Shown here piece after piece: positions 37,435 to 49,009 of a stretch of DNA of 64,000 nucleotides (position 1 is the stretch's first letter; each line of letters opens with the position of its first letter). Source of the stretch: Zygaena filipendulae (taxonomy: Eukaryota > Arthropoda > Insecta > Lepidoptera > Zygaenidae); contig OU015659.1 of the NCBI GenBank assembly GCA_907165275.2, positions 3,762,501 to 3,826,500 of the forward strand, written 5' to 3'. The translations under genes were made by a program, and so were the position numbers. A model generated the notes under the pieces. The model saw nothing but the letters and a program-made list of their open reading frames with translations. It did not search any database and had not been told where the DNA came from.

Positions 37435-37800
37435 TAACGTTCACTATCTACTTCTTACATTTGACAAATTTCCCATTTACCTATCCAAATCATATCGGAA
37501 TAGATTCTCTGCTGGTGCACACTCAATAAAAGCTCCGATACTCCTTCGTGGAGACTTGCCAGTATTACATTATATATTTAACAAGCTGGTGGCACAACAT
37601 ACAAAACACTCCTTGACTTTGAATTACATTGACAGTGGAAAGTGACAATACAATTTGTTAGTTGGATTTGTTTCGCAGGTGTCTAACTTTGATATGCAAA
37701 TGTTATGTTTCTCATTGTACTGACTACACATTTACATTACATAAACGACGAAGTTCAAATTTTGAAATGTATACTTGGTATATTAACTTCTTTTAAACAA

Positions 37801-38500
37801 ACTTTAAGATGTCAACCACATCGATGCATCTGCGGGTCCAGTGTGGAGGCAAATGGTCATCACGCGCTGAGTTGTTGTCGGTGTGTGGGGAGATTCCCAC
37901 GTCACCACGCTTTAAATGACATCATCCGGAGAGCCTTGATTTCTGCCAATATTCCTTGTATCCTTGAGCCTCCAGGCCTTAGTAGGTCTGATGGCAAAAG
38001 GCCAGACGGCCTAACTTTGGTACCGTGGCAGAGAGGAAAGTGCCTTGTGTGGGACGCCACGTGTGTTAGCACTTTTGCCGCCAGTCATCTCAGCCGTACA
38101 ATGCGCTCAGCTGGTGCAGCCGCGGAATCGGCAGCCGGCATAAAAAGATCTAAATACGCGGCTCTGGGGGGCAATTATTACTTTGTCCCGCTGGCGTTTG
38201 AGACAACGGGTTGCTGGGGGTCAGAGGCATTGACGTTTGTCTCCGAAATCGGTCGCAGACTCAGAGAGAGAGGTTTTGACGCCCGCTCCGGCTCCTACCT
38301 GGCGCAAAGGTTGTCCATTGCCATTCAACGCGGTAATGCAGCGAGTGTCATGGGCACCTTTGCTGCTGGTATGACCCGGGGCGGTATTTTTGAGTGACGT
38401 TTTTTTTGTCGTAAATTGAAATTGATAAATTATTATTTGTAAATTTGTATTTGTAATTATATTTTGTAACGGATTTAATAAATAAATAAATTTGTAAAAA
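37801..38500 (+). pseudogene. Non-LTR retrotransposon, C-terminal part of the polymerase ORF, 5'-truncated
   Basis: The open frame runs 37705-38397, but the first 32 codons are probably flanking DNA; element-like sequence begins near L-R-C-Q-P-H-R-C. A zinc-knuckle-like C-x-C-G...G-H-H-A-L-S-C (frame residues 41-57) is followed by G-R-F-P-R-H and R-P-D-G (99-102). Then come V-W-D-A-T-C (115-120) and a conserved Q-R-G-N-A-A-S (208-214). This arrangement is known at the end of LINE proteins. The P-D...D spacing suggests a restriction-like endonuclease, which is inference. After the stop, an AATAAATAAATAAATTTG tail and oligo-A complete a typical retroposed 3' end. The reverse transcriptase is absent, so this is a dead 5'-truncated copy, though this part of the frame is intact. 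A more decayed copy lies at 46080-46422 on the minus strand. The clade is uncertain. Confidence 0.8.
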
Positions 38501-38596
38501 AAAAAAGAAAGGCATTCTCATTATTTAAGGAATTCGAAATTCATAGTTTGATAGGTAGTTATTTTAGTTATACATTATCTTCATCAGTTCTGATTT

Positions 38597-38645
38597 TTAA
38601 CCGACTTCCAAAAAGGAGGAGGTTCTATGTTCGATTGTATGTATG

Positions 38646-38678
<33 letters not shown>

Positions 38679-39530
38679 ATGTTCACCGATTACTCGAAGA
38701 CGGTTGGACCGATTTGAAAAATTCTTTTTTTGTTTGAAAGGGTATACTCCCAATTAGGTCCCATTGCCACCAAGTCGGGATCTGATGATGGGATCTTGGA
38801 GAAATCGAGGGAACTCTTCAAAAATTATAGGCACACCTATAGCGATTTTGGTATTTTTGCTAGTAAATCGTTCATTTGCTTTTGGAAAGCAAAATTTGAA
38901 GAGGTGGAACTGATGATGAAGACCACAGGTGGTCATCGGAACAACTCAAAAATAATACGTATTTCACGGGTTCCGATTGAAGCGATTTCGAAAATTGTTT
39001 TTTTGTTTGAAAGGGGATACTCCCAATTAGGTCCCATTGTCACCAAGTCGGGATCTGATGATGGGATCTTGGAGAAATCGAGGGAACTCTTCAAAAATTA
39101 TAGGCACACCTATAGCGATTTTGATATATTTGCTAGTAAATCGTTCATTTGCTTTTGGAAAGCAAAATTTGAAGAGGTGGAACTGATGATGAAGACCACA
39201 GGTGGTCATCGGAACAACTCAAAAATAATACGTATTTCACGGGTTCCGATTGAAGCGATTTCGAAAATTGTTTTTTTGTTTGAAAGGGGATACTCCCAAA
39301 TTGATTCTATTGTCACCAAGTCGAGATCTGATGATGGGATCTTGGAGTAATCGAGGGAACTCTTCAAAAATTATGAGAACACTTATAGCGATTTTTGTAT
39401 TTTTTATAGTAAAACGTTTCTTTGCTTTCGGAAAGCAAAATTTGAAGAAGAGGAACTGATGATGAAGACCACAGATGGTCATCGGAACTACTCAATAATG
39501 GGTATTTCACGAGTTCCGAATAGTTAACTT
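38597..39530. repeat. Tandem repeat, three units of about 273 bp, starting at an ACCGACTTCC end
   Basis: After AACCGACTTCCAAAAAGGAG (38598) and a poly-T run (38647-38674), a unit beginning near TTTGAAAGGGTATACTCC recurs at 38718, 38991 and 39264. The first two units are nearly identical and the third has diverged. Because 273 is divisible by three, a 206-codon plus-strand frame spans 2.3 units and 60-81-codon minus-strand frames recur every 273 bases. I read these frames as by-products of the repeat. The sequence is a known kind of lepidopteran repeat whose copies often begin and end with GACTTCCAAAAA or its complement. Confidence 0.8.
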
Positions 39531-39734
39531 TAATATCGTTTCTAAACAATTTATGCCCGTCACAATGTATATGGTGAGGTGGAACTGATGGTGATGTACT
39601 AGGAGAACTCCTCAACAATTAACGTCCCTGCGTCGGGAAAAGCAATATTTTGTAAAAGGTGATGAGCAGTTGACATTAAGCTATTGTAACTTAGAGAAAT
39701 TACGAACTAAGTCACTTAAAAGCGAGAAATAAAC

Positions 39735-40157
39735 AAAATTTTAACAAAAAAATTAAAACCGACTTCCAAAAACACAAAACTAAAAAACTAAAAATAAAAA
39801 GCTAAAAATAACAAAATACCGATTTAATCCAAAAGACAAAAACACACGTAATATTATTATTGGTTTGTGCTACCACTGATCGGTATGAAGTCGGTGACAA
39901 GCCAAATATGGAGGGGGAAGATGGGCTAAGTCGACTCCCGCCACCAGCTCTTCGTGAGCAGAACAACCCAAGTGGGCAGACACCAGCGGGCTTGTCACCG
40001 AATTCAAACCGATCAGTGGTAGCACAAACCAATAATAATATTACGTGTGTTTTTGTCTTTTGGATTAAATCGGTATTTTGTTATTTTTAGCTTTTTATTT
40101 TTAGTTTTTTAGTTTTGTGTTTTTGGAAGTCGGTTTTAATTTTTTTGTTAAAATTTT
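39735..40157. repeat. Long hairpin: 170-bp inverted arms around an 84-bp loop
   Basis: The left arm 39735-39904 and right arm 39988-40157 are almost perfect reverse complements. They run from AAAATTTTAACAAAAAAATT at the ends, through AACCGACTTCC, AGACAAAAACACACGTAATA and TTGGTTTGTGCTACCACTGA, to GTCACCGA...C inside. I see only a few mismatches, near the loop. The loop (39905-39987) is GC-richer and unrelated to the arms. The ACCGACTTCC word is shared with the start of the tandem repeat just upstream. Confidence 0.9.
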
Positions 40158-40358
40158 TATATTAGTTCTTTTATTTTATGGTGTAAAAGACTGCTACAAA
40201 TTAATGAAGAAAAAACGAGCACAATGAATTTTATTAAACTTATAAATAACGTATAATTTTCGATTTTTGTTTAAATATTCTTCGAACAAGTATCTAAATA
40301 ATTAAAAATTCGATAGTTATTTTATCAAAAATTCATTTTTTACTTACTTTTATATATA

Positions 40359-40552
40359 TCTAATATATAAAATTCTCGTGTCACAATGTTCGTTCCCATA
40401 CTTCTTCGAAACGGCTTGACCGATTTTTATGAAATTTTGTATGCATATTCAGTATGTCTGAGAATCGGACAACATCTATTTTTCATCCCCCTAAAGGGAG
40501 TTCCTGCGGGAATTCCGAAACTCACGCGGGTGAAACCGCGGGGCACAGCTAG
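40359..40552 (+). mobile_element. Helitron, compact and well preserved
   Basis: It starts TCTAATATATAAAATTCTCG and ends GGGGCACAGCTAG with the CGCGGGTGAAACCGCG stem intact. The body (GTTCGTTCCCATACTTCTTC) differs from groups A-D. Confidence 0.8.
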
Positions 40553-40719
40553 TATTATGTATATATACCCCTGCACTGCTATTAAGCATACGCTGGTACC
40601 TACTATGTCTATATAAATAAGAATTGCTAAGCGCATAGCTTCCAAACTATTGCACCAAATTGGATAATTATTTTTCTGTGTTCGTTGTTTTCAGGACAAG
40701 GCTTTTATTTATAAAAGAA

Positions 40720-40910
40720 GTTAGGACTTCCTGCGGGAATACCGAAACTCACGCGGGTGAATCTCCGAAACGGTTGGACCAAGGAGGGTTGGACCAATTT
40801 TGACGGGACTTTCACTGCCATTAGCTGATGTTATAAGTAGTAAATTGGACTACTTTAGAGTTCCTTCGGGAATTCTGAAACTCACGCGGGTAAAACCGTA
40901 GGGCACATTA
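40720..40910 (+). mobile_element. Helitron group C, two decayed 3' domains
   Basis: CCTGCGGGAATACCGAAACT recurs as CCTTCGGGAATTCTGAAACT about 130 bases on. TTTTGACGGGACTTTCACTG lies between them. The final CTAG is lost. Confidence 0.6.
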
Positions 40911-41224
40911 TCTTTATCTCTAGCTTTCAACTTAAAAGTAATAACAAAACGTAATTTTCATAATTCAAAAGCTTGTAGAATGTATGTAGACATAAAATAC
41001 ATAGGGTATTTGGGTCAAATATCGTAAAAAATGCTCACGTAAAAGTATACGAGAAAAACGAATTCGCAATTTCTCTTTCGAAAACACATTCATTTGTGGG
41101 AATGTATTTGCTGTGGAGGGCAATGGTTTTCGAACCACAATTTTATTTTATTCTTTACGTTTCATACGGCTGAGTTACATATTATTGTAGTGTATGTCAT
41201 AGAAAATACAAATGAACTCTTTAA

Positions 41225-41452
41225 TCTATACATATAAAACTGACGGATCAACGCATAGCCTAAACCGCTGATCGTATAGATACCTGAAACTTGGAGGGGT
41301 ACCTAAGTTCTTTGTATGACTTAGGCATCCGATAAGAAAGGATTTTCTAAAATTCTACCCCGTAGGGGATGAAAAAGGGGGGCAAAGTTTGTATGGAACA
41401 ATTCTGCTGGATTTTCGAAATTATCGCGGGTGAGACCGCTTGGAACAGCTAG
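41225..41452 (+). mobile_element. Helitron group B, both ends
   Basis: TCTATACATATAAAACTGAC is the start and CTTGGAACAGCTAG the end. CATCCGATAAGAAAGGATTT and GATCGTATAGATACCTG are in place. Confidence 0.8.
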
Positions 41453-42177
41453 TTAAAAAAAATTCGCATAAAACTCTAAATACTCAAATTCGCATCTCAC
41501 CATGTCTATAACTGGAAGAAACGAAACGAAACGAAACGAAAAAAAAAATCATCGTACACTTTTTTGTTGTTAATCAATGAGATACACAAACATCTTTCTT
41601 TGACAAATAAGTACGGTAAAATGTTTGCGATAGGCATTCGCCTGCCGAGCTCGGTCGAAAGCCAACCAAACATACTGAACGTGTGGTATGATTAATGACA
41701 GCATGGCAGCTTCCAGTTACGATTTTACATTGATTCTATCAATATAAACATTGACTTCGTTTATAAAGACCGCGTTATATTTACACTAAGGCATTTCGCT
41801 GCCAAACGAGCGCAATTGACTCGCACCGAATTTTTCACCTACGTTTTTTCCAAAAACGAGAATTTAATATGATGTGAAACTGGTGTTGTTACGTATTTTT
41901 GTCGAAAAAGATGAAGAGCTTGTTTGAGTTTCATATTCTTCAAATCTAAGTAGCTTAGGTTATCAAATTTTATAAAACATACAGCTAGCAATCGATTTGA
42001 TCCAATTTACTGTATTTACAATTTATACAAAGTTTTGATTTAGTAACAATGTTCATTTGTCACAGAGCTTAATGATGCATATGAATATAATACATTGATA
42101 AGTACGTACTTGATGCTCCTGGGAGGGTAGACAGAGAACTTGGACCTCCATCAACAATGATGTGATGATGATGACTA
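41453..42177. other. Non-coding spacer
   Basis: An ACGAA microsatellite (41519-41540) is present. A GC-richer patch lies at 41640-41830. No gene. Confidence 0.4.
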
Positions 42178-42460
42178 GTGTTGACAGCTAAGTGGTTAGT
42201 GCATTTGTACACATCACGGTGCGTAGGTCCAAATCCCAACAGTGAGCTATGAGTAAAACATCCTGAGGAAACCATAGCATGGCCATTTTCTAGTGCCCGG
42301 CTGCCTAGCTACCACACTGAAGTTGAAAATCTGTCGCCAAGCACTTAACTCTGTGTAGCGGCAGCCTCACTTGAAAGCCGGTTGTCATTCCAGACTAGGT
42401 GTGTTTACAATCTACGACCACACCGCCCCTTAACATAAGGTGAGCTGTAGTCAAATACCA
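42178..42460 (+). mobile_element. tRNA-derived SINE
   Basis: An A-box-like TAAGTGGTTAGTGC (42189-42202) and a B-box-like GGTCCAAATCC (42226-42236) are spaced as in a tRNA. They are followed by GAGGAAACCATAGCATGG and GTTGAAAATCTGTCGCC, shared with the repeat at 13082-13420. The tRNA part cannot fold into a normal tRNA. Confidence 0.7.
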
Positions 42461-42647
42461 AGTCTGGGCCCTTATTCACTATGACCAAAACATTTCTTGC
42501 CCATAACACGCCTCCGAAAAACGCAATCTCAAATGTTCCAGGTGCCCAAATATTAGAAATTATTATTCTTCATGCCATTAGAAATTTTTTGAAGTGAAAC
42601 TTCTATGAGAACGAGAAAAAGGCAATTTTAGTGGCACGTTATCTTAA

Positions 42648-42691
42648 CACGCGGTGTTATGATCATATCACTATGATCATAACACCGCGTG
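42648..42691. repeat. Perfect 20-bp inverted repeat with 4-base loop
   Basis: CACGCGGTGTTATGATCATA is followed by TCAC and then by its exact reverse complement. It lies in plain AT-rich DNA outside any element I recognise. Confidence 0.9.
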
Positions 42692-43314
42692 CCCTTTAGT
42701 CATTAAAAAATTGTACTTCCTACATACCTAAGTGGTGAATAAAACAATGTAAATTGGAACAATAACAGTAGATTTTACAACAAGTGCACAAAACGAACCA
42801 TTTTTATCCGAGACTTGTAGCAGCCCGAGCCGAAGGCGAGAACTGATAGTAATGTCGAGGATAAAATGGTTTTTGTGGACGAGTTATAAACTCTGATTTT
42901 CACTTCGATTGCTAGGTAATAAAACAGTAGTATAACATAACACTTCTTTAATTAAAATTTAAAGTAAAATTTTTACAGTTGCGAATACTGAAGGAAATTG
43001 TTTTTCCCGGCATATTAACGGTATTTATGTTTTTAAAAACACATAAGGCAATTAAATTAAAGTAAATATTATAAAATAACAAATTCTATCTATGAACTTA
43101 TTTATTTATTTTATTTAAAGAACTTTATTTTTTGGCTGTATGGCTCATTTTCTTTGCCTTAATATAGATACAAATATGAGTAGATACGTTAATGCACTTG
43201 TGCAAAAAATTCGATTTTGTGCAGCCTATATCCTGCACAAACAAGCACTTTCAGAGCATGAAAAGTGAAAATTGTATTTGTGAGTATGTAGTACGTACAT
43301 AGGCTAGATTTAAC

Positions 43315-43593
43315 CAGGGTAGCCACCTTTTTTTGGAAAAAATATAGTATTTCTCCAAAAAAGTTGCAAAAATATAGTACTTTTGGGAAATGCAGGGAAA
43401 AAATATGTAGTAAGTTATATTTATTTTTAACCATAATGTATCGGGTAGTATTCATCTACAAATTATTGCTAGTTGACAGTATAGTATTTTTCCTACTATA
43501 TTATTTTTCTATAATATACTGTACTTATATAGTGCATTTGACTGAAATATAGTACGATACTATTTAATATAGTAGGTACGGGTGGCAACCCTA
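43315..43593. mobile_element. hAT-like MITE with 8-bp target duplication
   Basis: The left end CAGGGTAGCCACC and the right end GGTGGCAACCCTA are inverted repeats. Flanks GATTTAAC (43307-43314) and GATTTATC (43594-43601) match at 7 of 8 bases, the duplication length typical of hAT transposons. Inside, ATATAGTA recurs many times. There is no frame of note. Confidence 0.8.
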
Positions 43594-44108
43594 GATTTAT
43601 CCACATTTTAAATTAATAAAACCAATTTACGATAACGATTCGTAATACGCGTGACTGAAATGCAAACGATGCGGAACGCGTAGATGTAATATTATGTATA
43701 CAATAAAAGCACATCACGAATACTGAGATGCTTCTGTATCTGCAAATATCGTGAAGAAAACACATTGCCACAGTTCGTGTACATGGACGAATAAGTACAA
43801 TATCGCCTCAGACGGCGGACAAGAATACAACACGAGTGTTTTATACCTACGTTGAATTTATTTTCTGGGCCATGAACGTACGAACAAGGTTTCGGGGTCA
43901 ACAGTTGGTTACAGCGAGTGCGCGTGCTTCGGATGTCCGCGTCCGGGGATCGTTTCCCTGCCTAAGACCTATTCCAAATCTGTATATATATGTACTTATA
44001 ATAAAACTGTAGAGAGGTCAATTCTCTACATTGAATATATATTCAAAATTAATATTCGAGGATGAATGGTGATCGATACTGATGCCAAAAATGCAATCAG
44101 TAAATTTT

Positions 44109-44456
44109 TTGTCTGTCTGTCTGTCTGTCTGTATGTGCACGCATGAGTCAAAAACTACTGAAGGGATTTTAACCAAACTCGGTACAATTGTAGTCCATAC
44201 TCTTGGGCAGGTTATAAGCTATATACCTAACATAACGCTAAGACACATAGGAGCTGAGCAGTGATGATAAATTTAAAGGAAGTCGGATGAAAATGCGCTT
44301 TCGAGCTCTTATTTTTACTCAATCACGCAAAAACGGCTGAACGGATTTGGCATGCACGTTGTCAGGGGTACAGAGAAGGACATAGGGTACTTTTTATCCC
44401 GGAATTCCCGCGGGAACTCCGAAAGTACCGCGGGTGAAACCGCGGGGCACAGCTAT
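44109..44456 (+). mobile_element. Helitron group A with inserted middle
   Basis: A GTCTGTCTGTCTGTCTGT tract and TCAAAAACTACTGAAGGGAT open it, and GGGGCACAGCTAT closes it. A second start-like CACGCAAAAACGGCTGAACG at about 44323 shows two copies were joined. Confidence 0.7.
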
Positions 44457-44799
44457 ACACAATAAATCCTTAAGAAACGACACCAGTTTTATAACAAAAT
44501 TTTGAATACTCGAAACCAATTTAAAGGCATTTAGGGTATCTACTTAATTGAAAATTTCTATAGGTCAGTCAAGGTTAGTTAACGTGCACAGAACGTTAGT
44601 CTGTAGATATCAATCAGTATATTACACAAAAAGATACCTACGGGATGGATTTTTTATAACTTTGCCTTTACCTTAAGAGAACGTAATATTAGATGAAATA
44701 CAGTAACGATACAATAAGATCACAATTTTGTCAGTTGCTAGAGTTAGAATATGTTTTTACACATCTATATCAGGAAAAATATATACAAATTGACAAAAA

Positions 44800-45040
44800 A
44801 GGTAAACTGAAAGAAAGATCCCACCAAAAACATTTTCATGTAAATGTGGCCAATATGAGATCACATGACTCGCACTGTAAAAAAGTTATCAGATCTCATG
44901 TAGAGCCAAGCTTCTAACTCTACACGCCCTAACTCTACAATACCTAACTTCACAAACTCTCGAGTCACGTGGTCTCGTCTTGGCAAAATTTTACATAAAA
45001 ACGTTTTTAGTGGGATTTCACTTCTTTTTGTAAGTTGCTA
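44800..45040. mobile_element. MITE family 2, copy 2
   Basis: GATCCCACCAAAAACATTTT, TAGAGCCAAGCTTCTAACTC and the mirrored right end GTCTCGTCTTGGCAAAATTT, AGTGGGATTTCAC match the element at 9493-9958. The centre here is shorter. Confidence 0.8.
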
Positions 45041-46079
45041 GTGACAATTTTTTTCCTTTTTTACACTATTGTCTTCTACTGTGTGTGCAATAAAGTATAT
45101 TTGATTTGATTATTAATAAATTAGAGAAGGAATAAATACAAAAATAATATCTTATTTCCGTTTTTTTCGTCAACTGTTTAATTTATATACCCATACATTT
45201 AGCTGTAGGCTTTCACAAAGTGTTAAATAGAGATAAGTAAAAATTTCGCGATCGGAATAAGGCTTCAATCTCTACTCCACGTTACACCAATCGTAAAATA
45301 GAAAATATGGCTCGTTTCTCTTGTTATAATATTGTCTCGCTTCTTACGTTTCCGGTCGTTATTAAAGTTTTTTTTTTTTTTTTTTCGAGAAGCGATTATT
45401 TTGTAACACCACGTAACTCGCGAGTTTGAAGCTTTGCACGACGTGAAATTCTATTAATAAAAATTCCGCACCAATTTTACAAAATAACGTCATCTCGAAT
45501 TAGGTGTATGAGCGTGCCCGGATTGTTAATGCATATCTGGGTGAATTTTGTTTTGAGCTCTGTCGATTATAATATAGCTGTTAGTGAGTGGATGATTACG
45601 TTGGCTGAGTGACCGAATTACAAATCAGTAAAGTAATACAAAATATTATTGTCTTGTGTTATTTAATTACTAGCTTTCGTCGAAAATGGTTCTAATAGGA
45701 GTTTAAACAGGTTTTTCACGTTAAATTGAACCAACGAATCACGTTGTCCAATACTCATAATGTCGTTGCGTTGTTCTATAAAAACTTTTCCCTCTTTTTT
45801 AAAATTAAAATTGAAAAAAATTTATTTGACACAAAACATAGAGAACCTTTGGTAGAATACTTATCGGATGCCTACGTCATATAAAGAACCACCTTCCAAG
45901 TTTCAGGTCTCTACGATCGGCGGTTTAGGCTGTGCGTTGATCCGTCAGTCAGTCATTCTGGACAAAGCATTTTATATGTAGGTATATACTTACCTATAGA
46001 CTAACCACACTTAGGAAATAAAAACTTAAAAAACAACTAAATATATTACCTATATTTACAAATAAAAAATCCGTCGTCT
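45041..46079. other. Non-coding, with one Helitron remnant
   Basis: 45062-45115 ends in GTGCAATAAAGTATATTTGA, a retroposon-like 3' end. 45840-45990 (minus) is a group B Helitron 5' half with ACTTATCGGATGCCTACGTC and GATCGGCGGTTTAGGCTGTG. The rest is unremarkable. Confidence 0.5.
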
Positions 46080-46422
46080 ACAGCTGGCAGCATGCCCAGA
46101 AAGCAGGAGGCATTGCCCCGCTGAAAAACGAGGCTTACTCGCTGGGCGAAGTACCCTCGACCAGTCGCGCCGCCAGTTCTTTATATACCTAGTTGACGGG
46201 CGCTTGGATCCCAAAGGCCCCAGGGTTTAGACCCCATACGGCTCAAACATATTGTCCTCACTGAGGGACCTAATATTTGCGCCGCTTGAGGGTCTCCGCA
46301 GAAGCTACCGCGGAACCAGCTTTCACAGCCGTAGCTGGAAGATGAGACGGGGCAATGGTACTATCGCAAGTCGCGTCCCATACCAAAGGCCCATCTTCCA
46401 CGGTGCCAGTGTCATGAGCACT
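46080..46422 (-). pseudogene. Non-LTR retrotransposon C-terminus, decayed second copy
   Basis: Read on the minus strand from 46422 it gives L-A-P-W-K-M, then after a frame change V-W-D-A-T-C, S-H-L-P and S-A-E-T-L-K-R-R-K-Y followed by a stop. Further pieces correspond to I-K-E-L-A-A-R-L and S-A-G-Q-C. These line up in order with the copy at 37801-38500. At least three frame or stop defects make it a dead copy. It lacks the zinc-knuckle-like part. Confidence 0.75.
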
Positions 46423-46984
46423 GATTTTTAAATAAGTACCTTTGTTTTAAATTATTTGTAGGCGCTACCATTAAAAAAGCTTAATCGCAAATTTATAATG
46501 GATACCATAATAATTATTGTTATTTAGCATTCAAGCAAATCAACAGAATAATGTTGTTCATTAACCTTTAAAATTTCATTTCGAATGAATTCAATTAACG
46601 GAACACGGTTCGTTCCCACTTGTTGAGGCAGTTTTCCGATAGCAGTGAGCTGTATGGATACTTACGTGAGTACTATAGTATATAGTTTACCTACGTATAT
46701 CTTTGTGGTAAGTTGCATGAAGGTAATTTTTGCCCAGAGACTATTGAAATATTGAAAACTAGTGAAGCCACTTATAAAGTAGCAATTTTACGACTAATTT
46801 TTAACGAAAAATCTGTGTATTTTTTTTTAATCCAGCGCCTATTTGACATGACGTATTAAAATCAGTTTATAAAAAATATTTTTATTTTGTCTTTCAATGT
46901 CGTTAGTATTTTTAAACAAGCTTCGAGAGTTACAACTTAAAAGTTATTTTGTAATATAAAATCCTTAGGTACGTCCTGACTTTT

Positions 46985-47280
46985 TGAGCGTTTGTTTCTT
47001 GCGCTTTCACGCCTTAACTACTCAACCGATAATAGTGAAATATTGCCTCCACGATAAAATTACCCTATGTCCTCTTGTTCTGCACCCCTGAAGGTACAAA
47101 ACAAGAGGACATAGGGTACTTTTTATCCCGGAATTCCCGCCCTGCGGGAACTTCAAAAAACACGGGTGAAACTGCACTGAATTTTACACATTATGGTATC
47201 CGTGGTACAAAAATATATATAGGACACTTTTATCCTGGAATCCACGCGGGATCTCCAAAATTAAAGCGGGGAACAGCTGT
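46985..47280 (+). mobile_element. Helitron group A with an inverted duplication
   Basis: CCTATGTCCTCTTGTTCTGC (47062) is mirrored by ACAAGAGGACATAGGG (47102-47117), so opposite-strand pieces of the same body are fused. The end reads GCGGGGAACAGCTGT. Confidence 0.7.
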
Positions 47281-47837
47281 TTGTTTATAAAAGTGTAAAA
47301 CAATAAATAAAACCAAAGGTGAATTCCCTACTGATTTTTTTAATTCAACCGCCATCAAATCGGCCCCAGAAACTTTAACGAACTCACCTACTACCTGTAT
47401 ATTTTGTCTGCGGTAATAAAACTTAATTTACCCGAGGGTGTAATAAATTCGTCACTTACCACAAAACTTCTGGGTGGAAAAGGATAGCGAAAAAACCGGT
47501 TCTCTTTTTTTCCAAAGATAAAATAATTTTCACTTAGAAGTTTTATAGGTTGTCCAGTGTAAATATGGGTAGGTAGGTGTAATGTAAAAATGAGCAGTAA
47601 TTGAAAATAAACAATACATTAAAATAAATACATGATAATATACATATTATATTATTTATTTTGCTATATTATTACGATTTATGTAACTATTAAAAATGGA
47701 CATAGATAAGCAATAGTGTGTCAACCCACACTGAAGAAATTTTGAGTAAATCGTGTTTTAAAATTATAGCACCGTTTTGTGTCAACATATTTTTTTAATG
47801 TTTTACATTTTGTTGGTATTTAACAATATATAGTGGG
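47281..47837. other. AT-rich spacer left of the long inverted repeat
   Basis: No gene or recognisable repeat. Confidence 0.4.
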
Positions 47838-47870
47838 GGTTTTATTGGTCGCAACCTTGACACTTTTGTA

Positions 47871-48203
47871 TCAAAGGACGCCGCTTGGAACAGTTGATCC
47901 TTGGGTTAAACTAAGCTGATTTAGACCGGGTGACACGAGGTACCCCCCCTCCCTTGCCCAGGGGAGGGGGGTGAAGAGTGCTTCGCCCGCGTTGCAGTCT
48001 GCGCTCGATTTCTGCCCACATATAGCTACTAGGTTGAGTTTGGTATCGTTTTCATATAAATCAAGGACGAGGATTTCATTTCTGGAATAAACTTTTTGCC
48101 CGTCCATAGAAAAAAACCGAGCAACTGGCAAAAACAAAAAAAAATAAAAAAATAAAATTCGGAATATCGTCGCTAAGAATAATACTACGAGTAATTTCAC
48201 CAT
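47871..48203 (-). other. 110-codon frame inside the left arm of the inverted-repeat element
   Basis: The product would have a strongly hydrophobic first 30 residues, then V-Y-S-R-N-E-I-L-V-L-D-L-Y-E-N-D-T-K-L, two cysteines and a proline-rich end. The stretch from V-Y to L-V-A recurs in all four units (for example 50188-50266 plus and 50870-50940 plus), with several of the differences in third codon positions. That hints at an old coding segment of the parent element. Other units break it with stops. I do not recognise a family. Confidence 0.3.
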
Positions 48204-49009
48204 ATAAAAAATATAGTGTTATAGCCCCTTTATTCTTAAATGTAAAAAAAAAATTCGAAAAACATCTTTTAAGTATAAGTGTGTTAAAAAAAATATTTTA
48301 CATAGCACGGCGGGACCGAATTTCTTAAACGAAATTGTAAAAAACTCAAATATTTGCTTTAACATTTTGCCCAGACTGCTAGACTGGCATTGTTTTTGAA
48401 CAACATAATATATATTATGACTTAAATATGAACACAAACATAACATTAATTTATTATTTATTCATATTTAAATAAAAATTGCACCATTATTGACAGTTTC
48501 GACTACATCTGCAAAGATCTGTACACTTATAACGCAGTTACATCTATGTCTACGCTGTACTTAGCATTTGCATCTAATTAATCCAATAAGTTAATTAAGA
48601 CAGGGTGACATGCGGAACCCCTCCAGCGGGTGGGCAGGGGAGGGGGTGGAAAATGCATCGTCCGCGACGCAATCCGCGCTCGATTTTTGCCTCTATATGG
48701 CTACTAGGTCGAGTTTGGTGTCGTTTTCGTATAATTCGAGGACGAGGATTTTACTTCTGGAATATACCTTTGCCTATCCATAGAAAATAACCGAGTAACA
48801 GGTAAAACAAAAAAATAAACAAAATTTAATTCGGAATATCGTCGCTCAAAATTATACCACAAGTAATTTCAGTAAACAAAAAATTAGTCCCTTTATTCTA
48901 AAATATAAAAAAAAATACTAAATACAACATCTTTTAAGTATAAGTATGTGGAAAATATTTTTTATAGCGCGCTATATTTTCTTCTGTCATGGTATTGCAG
49001 CTTCTAATT

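Noticed and set aside
38730..39350. A 206-residue repeat protein
   Set aside because: The frame is open because the unit is 273 bases long. Minus-strand frames recur equally, and the sequence is a dispersed lepidopteran repeat.
39802..40090. Two 76-codon frames on opposite strands with nearly the same start and end
   Set aside because: They are mirror images produced by the hairpin arms, not two genes.
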